A DNA stretch of 64,000 nucleotides from Ariolimax columbianus (Eukaryota; Mollusca; Gastropoda; Stylommatophora; Arionidae), in NCBI GenBank assembly GCA_036924085.1, contig JAVGWX010000007.1, forward strand, positions 31,976,953 through 32,040,952, read 5' to 3'. The notes under the pieces were generated by a model. That model worked only from the letters and a program-made list of their open reading frames with translations. It was not told where the DNA came from and ran no database searches. Shown here one piece after another: positions 45,910 through 56,302 of this stretch. The number at the start of each line of letters is the position of its first letter. The first letter of the stretch is position 1. A program made the translations under genes and the position numbers.

Positions 45910-46425
45910 TGAATAATGCCCTGTTGCAGCCTGTTCTCCAGGATCACTACGTGGAGGTGTAGAAGGGTATGTGCAGCTCTGGTTTGCTGGTCCTAACGCT
46001 GGCAGTCAGCTATGGGTCGCTGGACCTAGCGCTCACAGTCAGATATGGGTCGCTGATCCTAACGCTGGCAGGCAGCTATAGGTCGCTGGTCCTGATTTTG
46101 GCGGTCAGCTTTGGGTCGCTGGTCCTAACGCTGGCAGTCAGCTATAGGACGCTGGTCCTGACGCTAGTGGTCAACCCTGTTTCGCTGGTCCTGACGCTAG
46201 TGGTCAGCTAGTGGTCAGCTACTGGTCGCTGATCCTAACGCTGGCAGTCAGCTATGGATCGCTGGTCCTAACGCTGGCAGTCAGCTGTGGGTCGCTGATC
46301 CTAACGCTGGCAGTCAGCTATGGATCGCTGGTCCTAACGCTGGCAGTCAGCTGTGGGTCACTGGTCCTAACGCTAGCAGTCAGCTATAGGTCGCTGGTCC
46401 TAACGCTGCTCAACATCTTAAGGCT
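45910..46425 (-). mobile_element. SINE-A 5' part with amplified 33-bp segment
   Basis: Minus orientation, only the head half: ccctgttgcagcctgttctc, aggatcactacgtggaggtg, then about 13 copies of a 33-bp unit, ending at gctgctcaacatctta. It lies between the two arms of the inverted repeat. Confidence 0.85.
45975..46410. repeat. 33-bp tandem array derived from SINE-A head
   Basis: The unit ctatgggtcgctggtcctaa plus cgctggcagtcag (33 bp, about 13 copies) is present once in ordinary SINE-A. Because 33 is divisible by 3, plus-strand frames (45,969-46,211 and 46,211-46,435) stay open as SYGSLVLTLAV repeats. These are not considered genes. Confidence 0.93.
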
Positions 46426-46429
46426 AGAC

Positions 46430-46577
46430 GACTAATTTGAGTTGTGCAAGAGATAGGGAACCTTATTATACGGAGAAAAAAAAATGTGTTACAGAAAGAA
46501 TTCAAACAGGAGAACATATTTTGTGGGATACAGACTTCCTGCAAGAAGTCTGGCTGGGGTTGTAAGCTCATAATCCC
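46430..46577 (-). repeat. Right arm of the inverted repeat
   Basis: gactaatttgagttgtgcaa through ggttgtaagctcataatccc, the reverse complement of the arm at 45,560-45,704. Confidence 0.85.
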
Positions 46578-46639
46578 ACTTTACAGTACAATAAATGCAG
46601 ATACAGCCTAGGGTACGATGTATTTTAGACGTGAGTTTG

Positions 46640-47095
46640 CTGGAATTGAAAAAAGGGAGTCCTTGGATTATGCGTAGAACCAGTACTGACATATGGCAGG
46701 GAATTATGGACAATCAGCAAGCAAGCGCATACATCTTTGGAAGCAAATGAGATGTGGTTTTATAAAAGAATGCTGCCCATCCCATTGACTGCAAGAACGA
46801 CTAATGATACAGTAGTCGAGGACACACAAACGCAAAGACAATTTATTGGAACTATCAGAACAAGGCAGTCATTGTTTTTCCGGCATGGTAATAGAAGTGG
46901 CGGCTTGGAGCAGGTCGTGACAACGGAAAATAAAGCAGAAAACAGAGACAGAGAAAGAAAACGAGAGAAGATGAGCGAAAGCTTCTGAGAATGGCATGAG
47001 CGACAATCAACAACAGAGTTGGTAAACGACATACACGATAGAAGTGGATGGGGTCTATGAATGCCAACACCATCAGGCAGACCACATGGTGATGT
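46640..47095 (+). mobile_element. LINE fragment, third type, post-RT region (copy 3)
   Basis: VLTYGRELWTISKQ, EANEMWFYKRMLPIPLTART, DTQTQRQFIGTIRTRQS, GLEQVVTTENKAENR, then, after a stop, EWHERQSTTELVNDI. The long part lies in one frame (46,737-46,988). Motif order matches the end of LINE RT ORFs and the remnant at 9.3 kb. Not functional as it lacks RT. Confidence 0.75.
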
Positions 47096-47259
47096 TGAAG
47101 CTAGATTATTTTAAAGCTTTATGCAGTGAGGGTGTTGCTTTTCTTGCGGTCTTCAATTAGATGACTGCAGTTCCAGTTTTCACAGCTGGGTAAACACTGA
47201 GGTCTATACTGTCCAGCCGCCATTTTTCACCGGAACTGCACGAAGCAAATGTTTAAGGC

Positions 47260-47508
47260 ACTGTATTTCTTCTTCTTCTCCTTCATTTTATTCTTCTTCT
47301 TTTTCTTTTTCTTCTTCTTCGTCTGCTTCTTCTTCGTGTTCTTCTTCGTGGTTCGTTCTCAAACTCCCGCTATCAAGCCTTTAAAAGGGCTCTACAAGTA
47401 GCTGGAAGTTCTCCAGAGAACAGAAGTGTATTGTCGTAGTTTACAGCTTGAATGCAATATTTACAATTTTGGCCCAACACATCCAACTTCAGCAGGACTG
47501 TATTTCTT
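47260..47508 (-). mobile_element. SINE-A, 5'-truncated, perfect 12-bp TSD
   Basis: actgtatttctt at 47,260-47,271 and 47,497-47,508 flanks a minus-oriented copy that stops just beyond the core (atccaacttcagcagg). Tail of mixed CTT/TTT at 47,272-47,350. 5' truncation together with a target duplication is typical of target-primed reverse transcription. Confidence 0.93.
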
Positions 47509-47509
47509 A

Positions 47510-48185
47510 CAAAACATCCTGAAATTCCCTATGCTTTTGCTTGTTTCTTTATTAACCCACATAGTCGCCTTTCAGTTCCTCTTTATCGATTATATCTGAA
47601 CAAGCATTCTCACGAGCCATAATTAGAAGAGAGGTCATGTCAGGATCAAGATAATGAGGGAAACGATAATGATGATGAATGTGGTGAGGAGGCAGGAGCC
47701 ACACAAAAATGAACTGGAGAGAAAAGTTGTAAAACCTGAAGAATAGAATGCATTGCTGATAGGAACTATTCAGTCGTTACGGCTTGTGATACCGTGGAAC
47801 AAAAATCCGAGATTTGCGTGTGTTTGTGCAAAAAAAAAAAATGTTTTCTTTTGCATATATTTTACCAATTTGCTTCCGATGAGAAACATAAAACAGTTAC
47901 ATCTGATAATGTATATATAAAGGGACGGCGGAGTCTCAGATGTTGGCATAGAGGTGGGTGGATATTAATCTGTTAAACTCCAATAAAATGCACGTAATAC
48001 GTTGATCTGCTTCAGACCCTGACAGTAGAGTGTAAATATTGTTGTATAAACGTCAAACCCATTTCTGCTAGAGTGAGTGTTTACGGGGCGAGTTGCTGGC
48101 GATCTACGAACAGAGAGATGCTAGGGGCAGATAAGACTTGATAGCTCTGAAAGGTCGCTCATCTTATCACGAAGAAGGCATTGTG
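47510..48185. other. No recognisable feature
   Basis: Unassigned sequence without family repeats. Confidence 0.35.
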
Positions 48186-48905
48186 TCCCGGGACTGGTTC
48201 GGGGCCTTAGTTCCATCATCAGCAGGTCATTGGGTCCTGGGACTGGTTTAGGGCCTTAGTTCCATCCTCAGCAGGTCATTGGGTCCTGGGACTGGTTTGG
48301 GGTCTTAGTTCCATCATCAGGTCATTGCGTCCTGGGACTTGTTTTGCGGCCTTAGTTCCATTATCAGCAGGTCATTGAGTCCTGGGACTGGTTTGGGGGC
48401 TTTAGTTCTATCATGAGCAGGTCATTGAGTCATGGGACTGATTTACGGCCTTAATTCCATCATCAGGTCATTGAGTCATTGGACTGGTTTGCGGTTCCCG
48501 ACCCTATCATCATCAGCAAGTCATTCAGTCATGGAGTTGGTTGAATACCCGCCTCTCTGTCATCATCAACAAGTCATTCAGTCATGGAGCTGGTTGAATA
48601 CCTACCTCTCTGTCATCATGAACAAGTCATTCAGACAAAACACTGCTTGAAGCACCGACCCCATCATCATCATCAAGTCATTCAGTCATGGAACTGCTTT
48701 GGAGTTCCCGGCCCCATCATCGTCATTAAGTCATTCAGTCATGGAACTGGTTTGGAGTTCCTGGCCCCATCATCGTCATTAAGTCATTCAGTCATGGAAC
48801 TGGTTTGGAGTTCCCGACCCCGTCACCGTCACCAAGTCATTCAGTAATGGAACTGGTTTGGAGTTCCCGGCCCCATCATCGTCATTAAGTCATTCAGTCA
48901 TGTGA
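48185..48905. repeat. 49-53-bp minisatellite in two variants
   Basis: The left half has about 49-bp units (gtcattgggtcctgggactg, gtttagggccttagttccat, cctcagcag). The right half has 53-bp units (gtcattcagtcatggaactg, gtttggagttcccggcccca, tcatcgtcattaa; starts 48,728 and 48,781). The two variants share the frame of the unit and are clearly related. Confidence 0.9.
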
Positions 48906-49189
48906 CTGGTTTGCAATCCCAGGATTGTTTCAGTCTTTCCATTTATGCCTGTCATCTGCGGCTGTCTTCAGATCAGCTGCAGTCTTCACCGCCATGTCTC
49001 TGCATGCGTGTGTATCACAAGGTATATCTTGATCGGCATCTTCCTCTCTGTACTTGTGTTGTCTTCCATGACTTTCTTCACTGGGCCCTCTTGACCTAGG
49101 TTGTGTCCAGCAAGGCAGTGGTAGTTTGTGTATCTATTGTATGAGTTGTATTTTCTCGCTCACACTTCCAGCATTACCATTTCGTTTTT

Positions 49190-49440
49190 TTTGGTTGTGG
49201 TTTCTAATTTCGCCTTCGCTTTACTTCTATATTCCCCCAGGCGATGTACGTTGCATTATATGTTCAATTTGCGCCTGTCGGGCCAATGCAACCCGACTTC
49301 GGAATGCATTTATGTTTAGACCTGTTTCCCCCTTCCTTTATCTATTGATTTCCTTCCCCTGGGTAACGGCCGGTGTTGTGATGGTGAACGAACCAAGCAA
49401 CTTCAGATTGTGAGCCGTGTCACTTAACCACTAGCCCGAA
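49190..49440 (-). mobile_element. SINE-B copy 3
   Basis: On the minus strand: CGGGCTAGTGGTTAAGTGAC, TTGCTTGGTTCGTTCACC (damaged B box), core cattccgaagtcgggttgca, ttggcccgacaggcgc, ggggaatatagaagtaaagc, end accacaacc. Confidence 0.82.
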
Positions 49441-49689
49441 CCGGTTCGTATACTATTTTGTTTGATTTACTCTATATCCGGATGACTTTAATCATTATGC
49501 GGTAATACTGCTGGGATCATGATGCTAAGTAGAGTAAGTCCTGTGGCGGTCAGCGACCTAAAGCTGACTGGTTGCGTCAAGACCAACAAACAAGAGGAGA
49601 CGGGGCTCTTCTCCACCTCCATAAGGTGATCTTTTAATAAATTCCGTCCGTGGAGGTGAGGTTTTGAAGAACATGTTCTGAAGACAATA

Positions 49690-51330
49690 AAGAACAACAA
49701 AACAATAACAATTACACGATAAACACGGACACGAAAAGGAACTATAAGAATAAAGTGTAGGAAGAGTGAGATGAAGAGGAAGAAAGAATAATAAAGGAGT
49801 AGAAAAGGAAGCAGAAGCAGAAAGATACGAGAAAGTAGACGAAGGAAATGAGGAAAAATAAGCAGAGAAAAGAGAAGAAGCAGAGGTGGAAATGGAAAAG
49901 AAGTTATGAAGAAGTATAAGCAGATGGAGGTCTGACAGTATAATGAGGTGTACATGCATAATGAAAAGAGCAGATGGGGAAAAGTACTAGTGGAAGAAGA
50001 TGAGTGAGTAGAATTAACATAAAAAATAAAAGTGGAAGTAGAAGATTGAGTGGATTTAGAAAAAAAGGAATAGAAGTAGAAATAGAAGAGTGAGTGGAAT
50101 TAGAAGAATGAATTAAGGTGGAAATAGAAGATTAGGCGGAATTAGAAAAAAAGAAATAGAAGTAGAAATAGAAGAGTGAGTGGAATTATAAGAATGAATT
50201 AAGGTGGAAATAGAAGATTAGGCGGAATTAGAAAAAAAGAAATAGAAGTAGAAATAGAAGAGTGAGTGGAATTATAAGAATGAATTAAGGTGGACATAGA
50301 AGATTAGGCGGAATTAGAAAAAAAGAAATAGAAGTAGAAATAGAAGAGTGAGTGGAATTATAAGAATGATTGCAAGTGGAAATAGAACATTGAGCGGAAT
50401 TAGAATAAAGGACCAGAAGTAGAAGTAGAAGAGTGGAATTAGAAGAATGAATGCAAGTGAAAGTAGAACATTGAGCGGAATTAGAAAAAAAGTAATATAA
50501 GTATAAGTAGAAGAACGAATGCAAGTGGAAGTAGCTGATTGAGTAGAATTGGAAAAAGGAATAAACGTAGAAAAGTAATGTGAGTAGAATTTGAAGAATT
50601 AATATAAGTAGAAGAATGAGTAGAATTAGGAGACAGAGTAGATGTAGAATTGTAAGTAGAATTAACAGAAGAAATATAAGTAGAAGTTTGCGTAGAATTA
50701 AAATAAATAATATTAGTAGAAGAGTGAGTAGAATTAAAAGAAGGAATTTAAGTACAAATTAAAGATTGAGTTACATTAGAAGACGGATTAGAAGTACAAG
50801 TGGAATAGTGAGTAGAATTATAATAATGATTAGAAGTAGAAAAGTCTGAAGAATTAGAAGAATACATAGAAGAATTAGAAGAGTGAGTATAATTAGAAGA
50901 ATGGTTAGAAGTAGAAGTGGAATAGTGAGTAGAATTAAAATAAGAATCAGAAGTAGAAATGTGAGAAGAATTATAAGAATAAATAGAAAAAGTGGTAGAC
51001 TAAGTATATTTAGAAGAACAAACATACGTAGCATTGAAAGAGTGAGAACAATCACAAAGAAGACATTGAAGGAGGATTAGAAGTAACAATAGAATACGGG
51101 GTAGAAAGAGTACAATAAATAGATGTAGAAGAGTGAGTAGAGTTACATGAAGAAGTAGAATTAGAACAAGGCATACAACGAGAAGAAGAAGTAGAAAAGA
51201 AAATGGTTGGACAAGAAGTACACGTTGCAGTAGAAGAAGTAAGTGAAAAGTTTGACGAACAATTAGAAAAAGAAAAAATAATTTTAATATGAAGAAGAAG
51301 CAGAATAAGAAGGCGAAGAAGAATTTAATG
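49690..51330. repeat. Purine-rich block with 86-bp higher-order unit
   Basis: Nearly all-purine strand built on gtagaaNtagaag words. An 86-bp unit (gaattagaaaaaaagaaata ... gaatgaattaaggtgg, agattaggcg) is clear between 50,040 and 50,400, with attaggcg at 50,131, 50,217 and 50,303. Elsewhere the repeat is looser. Minus-strand Leu/Ser frames are compositional. Confidence 0.88.
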
Positions 51331-51915
51331 ACAAAGTATAAGATAACGAAAAGGCCATATATGTTACCACAGTTTGTCCAGGAAACGCAATTGTTCGTTT
51401 GCGATAAACAAAGCAAGCGTTCAAAGCACACAAACCCACCAATCGTAAACAGGGGCCAGGTGTAAGCGAGCGATCTTCACACCAGCCTGCCTCCGGCCTG
51501 CACACGACCGCGCTGACTGGAATCGCTCACACATGTAACCGTTAATTAAAACACCGAGCAAAGAGCTTATCTAACGGTAACGTTTCCAGGCCGACCCGGG
51601 ACGACAGTTTGATTAACGGCCTGAAGGCCAGGCATAGACAAAGCTGTCAGCAACTCTTCAACTTTTGAAAATCTCGCACGTGAATTAAGTTAGGCCTGCT
51701 CACAGGGAGTGCAGGTGGGACACGCCCTTGGATTAAAGGGGGGATTGGCAAAGAACGTTATTTCAAAGCTGGAATGAGGGTGCATTGGATAAATGTAGCA
51801 TCAAGGCAAATAATGTGGGTGAAGAATGAGTATTAAAGACGTTGTTATGTTTTAGTATTTGACAATCACCAGTCACTATTTCGTATGATTGCTGTCCTTT
51901 TGTTGTAAGCCACGT
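51330..51915. other. No recognisable feature
   Basis: GC-richer unassigned sequence between 51,450 and 51,700, then AT-rich. No domain. Confidence 0.35.
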
Positions 51916-52642
51916 ACGAGGGACGTTCAAGTCAAACCCTGACTTTTTTTTTGGTAAGGAAAAAACATATTTTTTCAGGTAGTCAAATTGCCATTTATTT
52001 TTCGATATGATCTCTTTCAACGTGTATGCATTTATCCCAGCATTTAAAAGTAACGCTTGAGAAGCGTCAGCGTATAAATATTTGAGAGTATTTCTGAACT
52101 ATTTCCAGGACAGCCTGTTTCACTTCGTCATCACTGCTGCAATACTGGAATTCTTTTAGGTTTTCAAACATGTGGAAATAGCTTGGAGCGAGGTCTGGGT
52201 TGCAAAGATGGATGTGGCAATACCTTCCAGACGAGCTTCTGCAGATAGCAAATAGTGCAATAAACAGTATGATGTCGAGCAGATTTGAACTCTTCTCTGC
52301 CGATCAAAGCAGAAAGATGTATAGTCACTCGTCTCTAAAACGTGTACACCATTCAAATGTTGCGCCATCGTATTGTGTTTGTAGTCCTCTGCAAATTTCC
52401 GTAAGTTTCACAGCTTCTTTCACAAGAAACCTCATCACAACACGCTGATCCATGCAAACACTAACAGCGCTGTTCGACATTTGTAAAATGTATCTGTCAT
52501 GTGACTGGCCCATGGCAAGTGGTCCACATAGCAGTAATAGGACACAAGTGTCATAACTGATGTTAGTAGCTCCAGCACGATTTAACTCATTCACGTATAA
52601 CTCGAGCAACAAGTTCATGTTTGATTTGAACGTCCCTCGTAC
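51916..52642 (-). mobile_element. Internally deleted mariner-like DNA transposon
   Basis: Inverted terminal repeats: TACGAGGGACGTTCAAGTCA at 51,916 and, on the other strand at 52,642, TACGAGGGACGTTCAAATCA, both starting with the TA target. On the minus strand the transposase N-terminal helix-turn-helix is readable (VVMRFLVKEAVKLTEICRGL, then FEWCTRFRDE, near 52,455-52,330). The part with the first two catalytic aspartates is missing. The C-terminal end follows (NPDLAPSYFHMFENLKEF, SSDDEVKQAV, CWDKCIHVERDHIEK and stop, to about 52,010). In active mariners the motif is PDLAPSDYHLF; here the catalytic Asp position reads Tyr. At 727 bp versus about 1.3 kb for a full element, it is a dead internal-deletion derivative. 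Confidence 0.88.
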
Positions 52643-52707
52643 ATATGTATAGCTAATTCGACCCTGATTAGAATTGAAAAGGTTATTACATAAATCAATA
52701 CAAATTA

Positions 52708-52882
52708 TAGCAATGGCTCCCGGGTCAACCGAGCCTTAAATGGGTACCGGTTCAATCCGGGAAGTAAAAGCGACGAGGGAGAGGAGATGGCTACCGCCCT
52801 CATATAGCCAAGCCTTTGAAATGTGAGATCGCTAACACCTCACACCCCTACGGCAGTAATGCTATGGGTTACTTTACTTTAC
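52708..52882 (+). mobile_element. Family D SINE, 5'-truncated, sense
   Basis: aaatgggtaccggttcaatc, gatggctaccgccctcatat, ctcacacccctacggcagta, then ggttactttactttac. The same words in the same order occur inverted at 17,468-17,650. It lacks the tRNA head. Confidence 0.85.
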
Positions 52883-52884
52883 AA

Positions 52885-53419
52885 GAGAAACGATGCAATA
52901 TTGAGTACAATACTGGATGGACAGTCGGCACGGCACTACCCTTCTGTTGGCTTTTAGTTTGTCCAAGGCTTTCTTAAGATTTGACAGTTTATCAGTCTAG
53001 TAGTGATAGCTTCAGCAGCAGGGGTTTTTACATGGTAAGGTTGCTAGCCCCATGCACACCATTTTTTCAGTAACATTTATGAATTGCTTGAAAAATTACA
53101 TGCATTTTATTCTTTTGAATCGTGTCATATTGATGTTATTACTGATCCAGCAACATCAGAGCTCTTCCTTCGACCCGATGTCATGTGATCGTACCAGCAT
53201 GTGCTTGTTAGTTGTTGTTTACTGCCATATAAAGTATTCCATTTATCTGGTCTATTAGGAAAAATATTGTTATGGCATTGTTGAACGTCGAGCACCGAAA
53301 GAGATGATGATCAACGGTTTTATATGGATGCGAGCATATCTGGCACTCAGGAGTATGTTGTGCTTGGATTATGTTCTGGTGCTTGTTTTCGGTCGGAAAA
53401 CGGTGATCTGTTCTTTTCT
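52885..53419. other. No recognisable feature
   Basis: Unassigned AT-rich sequence up to the next SINE-A target site. Confidence 0.35.
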
Positions 53420-53859
53420 TGTGAGTTGATTAGCTTGGCTTTGTTCGTTCTCATTCTCCCGCTACAAAACCCTGAAAAGGACTTAAGTAGTAGAATTGCT
53501 TGGCTTGGTTTGGCTTCGTTCGTTCTCAATCTCACACTACCAAACCTTGAAAAGGGCTTAAGTAGTAAAATTAAGTCCAGAGAACGGAATTGCTTTGTGT
53601 CGTAGTTTACAGCTTGACTGCGATATTTTCACCTTTCGGTCCAACACATCCGACTTCAGGTAGCATGTTTTTAGTACCAGGTTAGCATTCCCTCGTCGAT
53701 CCCTTCTCCTTAGCCCGTCAGCTCTGTTCCAGGCTGTTACCCAGGATCATCGCGCGGAGGCGTAGAAGGGTCTCCATCTCTGTTTTGCTGGCCCTGACTC
53801 TAGAAAGTCAGCTATGGGTCACTGACTGCTGCAGCTCATAAGCTGCCTGTGAGTTGATT
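53420..53859 (-). mobile_element. SINE-A with duplicated 3' end and perfect 12-bp TSD
   Basis: tgtgagttgatt at 53,420-53,431 and 53,848-53,859 flanks the element. Its last 65-70 bases (cttggctttgttcgttctca ... ggacttaagtagtagaat) are repeated: once at 53,434-53,500, then again as part of the full copy from 53,500. The tail type is GAACGAAGCCAAACCAAGCC. Confidence 0.92.
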
Positions 53860-54130
53860 TACACTGTCATTTGAATTTAGGTCTGCCATATGTCTGTAGA
53901 CCTCCATCCCTATGTCTCACATAGTCATTCTGCTATTTAACGTTTCTTTATTTATTTGAAATAATTCCGCTCCTAACAATTAACATATCTCATTTCAGAC
54001 CAATTACCACACGATGTGAACGCGGCCTCATATAACCAAAATGACTAGCCCTTTGCCCGATAGACGATGGCTTAACCAAAGCGAGGAAGTAATTATAAGA
54101 ATACCGTTTCTGGAATTGTATGTGACCTTC
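53860..54130. other. No recognisable feature
   Basis: Unassigned sequence left of the 39-bp array. Confidence 0.35.
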
Positions 54131-54134
54131 TTGT

Positions 54135-54540
54135 TTCCTTCTTCTATCAGCCTTCATTCTCTAGTCTGTATGCTCCCTTCTTCTATCAGCCTTCATTCTC
54201 TAGTCTGTATGCTCCCTTCTTCTATCAGCCTTCATTCTCTAGTCTGTATGCTCCCTTCTTCTATCAGCCTTCATTCTCTAGTCTGTATGCTCCCTTCTTC
54301 TATCAGCCTTCATTCTCTAGTCTGTATGCTCCCTTCTTCTATCAGCCTTCATTCTCTAGTCTGTATGCTCCCTTCTTCTATCAGCCTTCATTCTCTAGTC
54401 TGTATGCTCCTTTCTTCTATCAGCCTTCATTCTCTAGTCTGTATGCTCCCTTCTTCTATCAGCCTTCATTCTCTAGTCTGTATGCTCCCTTCTTCTATCA
54501 GCCTTCATTCTCTAGTCTGTATGCTTCCTTCTTCTTTCGT
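54135..54540. repeat. 39-bp minisatellite, ten near-identical units
   Basis: The unit cccttcttctatcagccttc plus attctctagtctgtatgct is 39 bp, with about ten copies and almost no differences. It keeps a plus-strand frame open (54,041-54,832; repeated SSISLHSLVCMLP). The frame is a 13-residue repeat flanked by unrelated sequence and then by a SINE core, so I do not call a gene. Confidence 0.95.
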
Positions 54541-54659
54541 CCTTCTTCCTTCATTCTACATTCTTCATTCTTCACCCTTCATCCATCATCCTTTTTATGT
54601 TGTCTTCGTTATTCATCCTTCTTTTTCTTTTTTTTTTCGTTTTGTCTTCGGCAAGAATC

Positions 54660-54775
54660 CTTTAGAGGACGTTGTGCCTTATCAAAGTTTACATCGGGGA
54701 TTAAAAATATGCGCCTTTACGTCCGACACATCCAATTTCAACCGGCTTTTTTTAGGTATGGTGGTTGCCTTCCGA
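54660..54775 (-). mobile_element. SINE core fragment, diverged
   Basis: gcgcctttacgtccgacaca followed by tccaatttcaaccggc and tttttttaggtatggtgg corresponds in minus orientation to the shared SINE-A/B core and its downstream part. Confidence 0.55.
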
Positions 54776-54834
54776 CTATTCGTTATGACGTTTGTTTGCC
54801 AGTTACCTTCATCGCTGCCGTATCTTCCATAACT

Positions 54835-54900
54835 TTAAACCAGGTACCCATTTAGAACTGAATTGACTGGAGCGTGCCGGTCTGCACCTTTGCAAGGTTC
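54835..54900 (-). mobile_element. Family D-like fragment
   Basis: aaaccaggtacccatttaga followed by tgactggagcgtgccgg matches aaaccggtacccatttaatg and gtcgactcgagggc at 17,636-17,670. Too short to say more. Confidence 0.45.
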
Positions 54901-55845
54901 CAATATGCATAATCTTTCCATCCAGGGTAGCTGTCGGGACACATTTGCAACACAGTTGATGGAAATGATCTCTGTAAGAAATGAAGAACTAGATATCTAG
55001 TAGATGTCACGATATTAAAACCAAAAGAATCCATACGGCATACCACCCACTACACAAAGCGCTAGTTAGCTATTTAGCAGATACCGCTAACTGATAACAT
55101 TTATATATTATAATCTTCTAGCCCTCACTGTAAGAATCGCGCCTGGTGTGATGTGAGGTATAATTCTCGTTTATCAAGGATTCCGAACGGTCTACTCCCC
55201 CAACCTGAGCTAGATCAGTTTGTACGTACTACGTGGTAGATTGTTTACTGAAATGAAGATTCCTATTTGAGATGTTTACTCACACGGCGCGATTTCGACA
55301 GTAGCTGTCTGGAAGGTTAACTCGCACACAAACCCTATAACTCACCAAAATGATATTGAACAGTTTCCAGAAACCGTGAATGTTCACAGTCAGTTAGTCT
55401 CTCTTGTAGGTGACACGATTATCGCCCAGAGAAAGACTTGTACGTCAAATCAGGGCAATGTAAAGAAGTGAATGTAAAAAAAAAAAAGGTAAAAGGAAGT
55501 TAAATTTCGTATCATAATAGATTTTACCAACAGGGATAAAGTGTTGGAGAGGTTGTTGTACGAGTTATGTGTATCTTGTGTTGGATTCCTAACCGTCTTT
55601 CCTTTCCGAACCATAATCAGGTACAGGACACAGGATATTGACTTTGAGGATTGAACGTGGAATCTTTGCCACGATAGACAGGAGATCTAATCCCACTGAC
55701 ACTCTGGTTTCATATTCGGCTTCTTCGGCATTCGCCCGAAAAAGAACGATGTGTCGCATTCTGCAGCTCGGCTGCGATATCAGCGAATTTCGAACCTCTG
55801 CCCGGTTAGCAACATGTTCATGACACATAGCTCACACGGCGATGG
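54900..55845. other. No recognisable feature
   Basis: Unassigned sequence with a short A-run at 55,480. No repeat family seen. Confidence 0.35.
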
Positions 55846-56055
55846 GTGGTGTCGAGATGTAGGGCACTTGCCTCTCAAAGCGTTAGGTATGCGATCGAAG
55901 TTTCAAGCGTCTACTGGTCTCAATGAATGTGGGACCAGAGTGCCTACATCCCTAGTTACCTCCATCCGTCTTGACTAATGTCTTGCCACTGGTTCAAGGT
56001 AGTTCGGGACTAGAGAGTGAGGTCGATGATCAACGCAGTGCCTTGCTCATTATAT
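55845..56055 (+). mobile_element. tRNA-derived SINE, family G (copy 2)
   Basis: gagatgtagggcacttgcct followed by ctcaaagcgttaggtatgcg (A-box side), then a damaged B box (gatcgaagtttc), tcttgccactggttcaaggt, gggactagagagtgaggtcg. Matches the reversed copy at 7,270-7,505. Confidence 0.65.
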
Positions 56056-56302
56056 TAAACATAGGAGCATGGAAGTGATAAACACACACTATAACACATT
56101 AGTTAGAAATTGATTGGAATACTGTGCACTGGTATGGAGTCCTTATCGTTGAGGGGTTATACACATGATGGAAAGGACACAAAGAAGAGCGACACAACTG
56201 ATAGCGGGTTTGCATAATTTGTTTTATATGAGAAAAGACTCAAGAAAACCGGTCTACAGTGTTTGGAAAAGAGAAGAATTCGAGGTAATTTAATAAATGT
56301 TT

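Noticed and set aside
45969..46435. Two frames with SYGSLVLTLAV repeats as a repeat protein
   Set aside because: The 33-bp unit is SINE-A head DNA; the frame reflects unit length.
45560..46577. Classical cut-and-paste transposon with terminal inverted repeats
   Set aside because: The arms are diverged, no flanking target duplication is seen and no transposase lies between them. Kept only as an open inverted-repeat finding.
54041..54832. 263-codon frame with ten identical 13-residue repeats
   Set aside because: Caused by a 39-bp array. Its C-terminal part runs through a reversed SINE core, so it cannot be a conserved protein.
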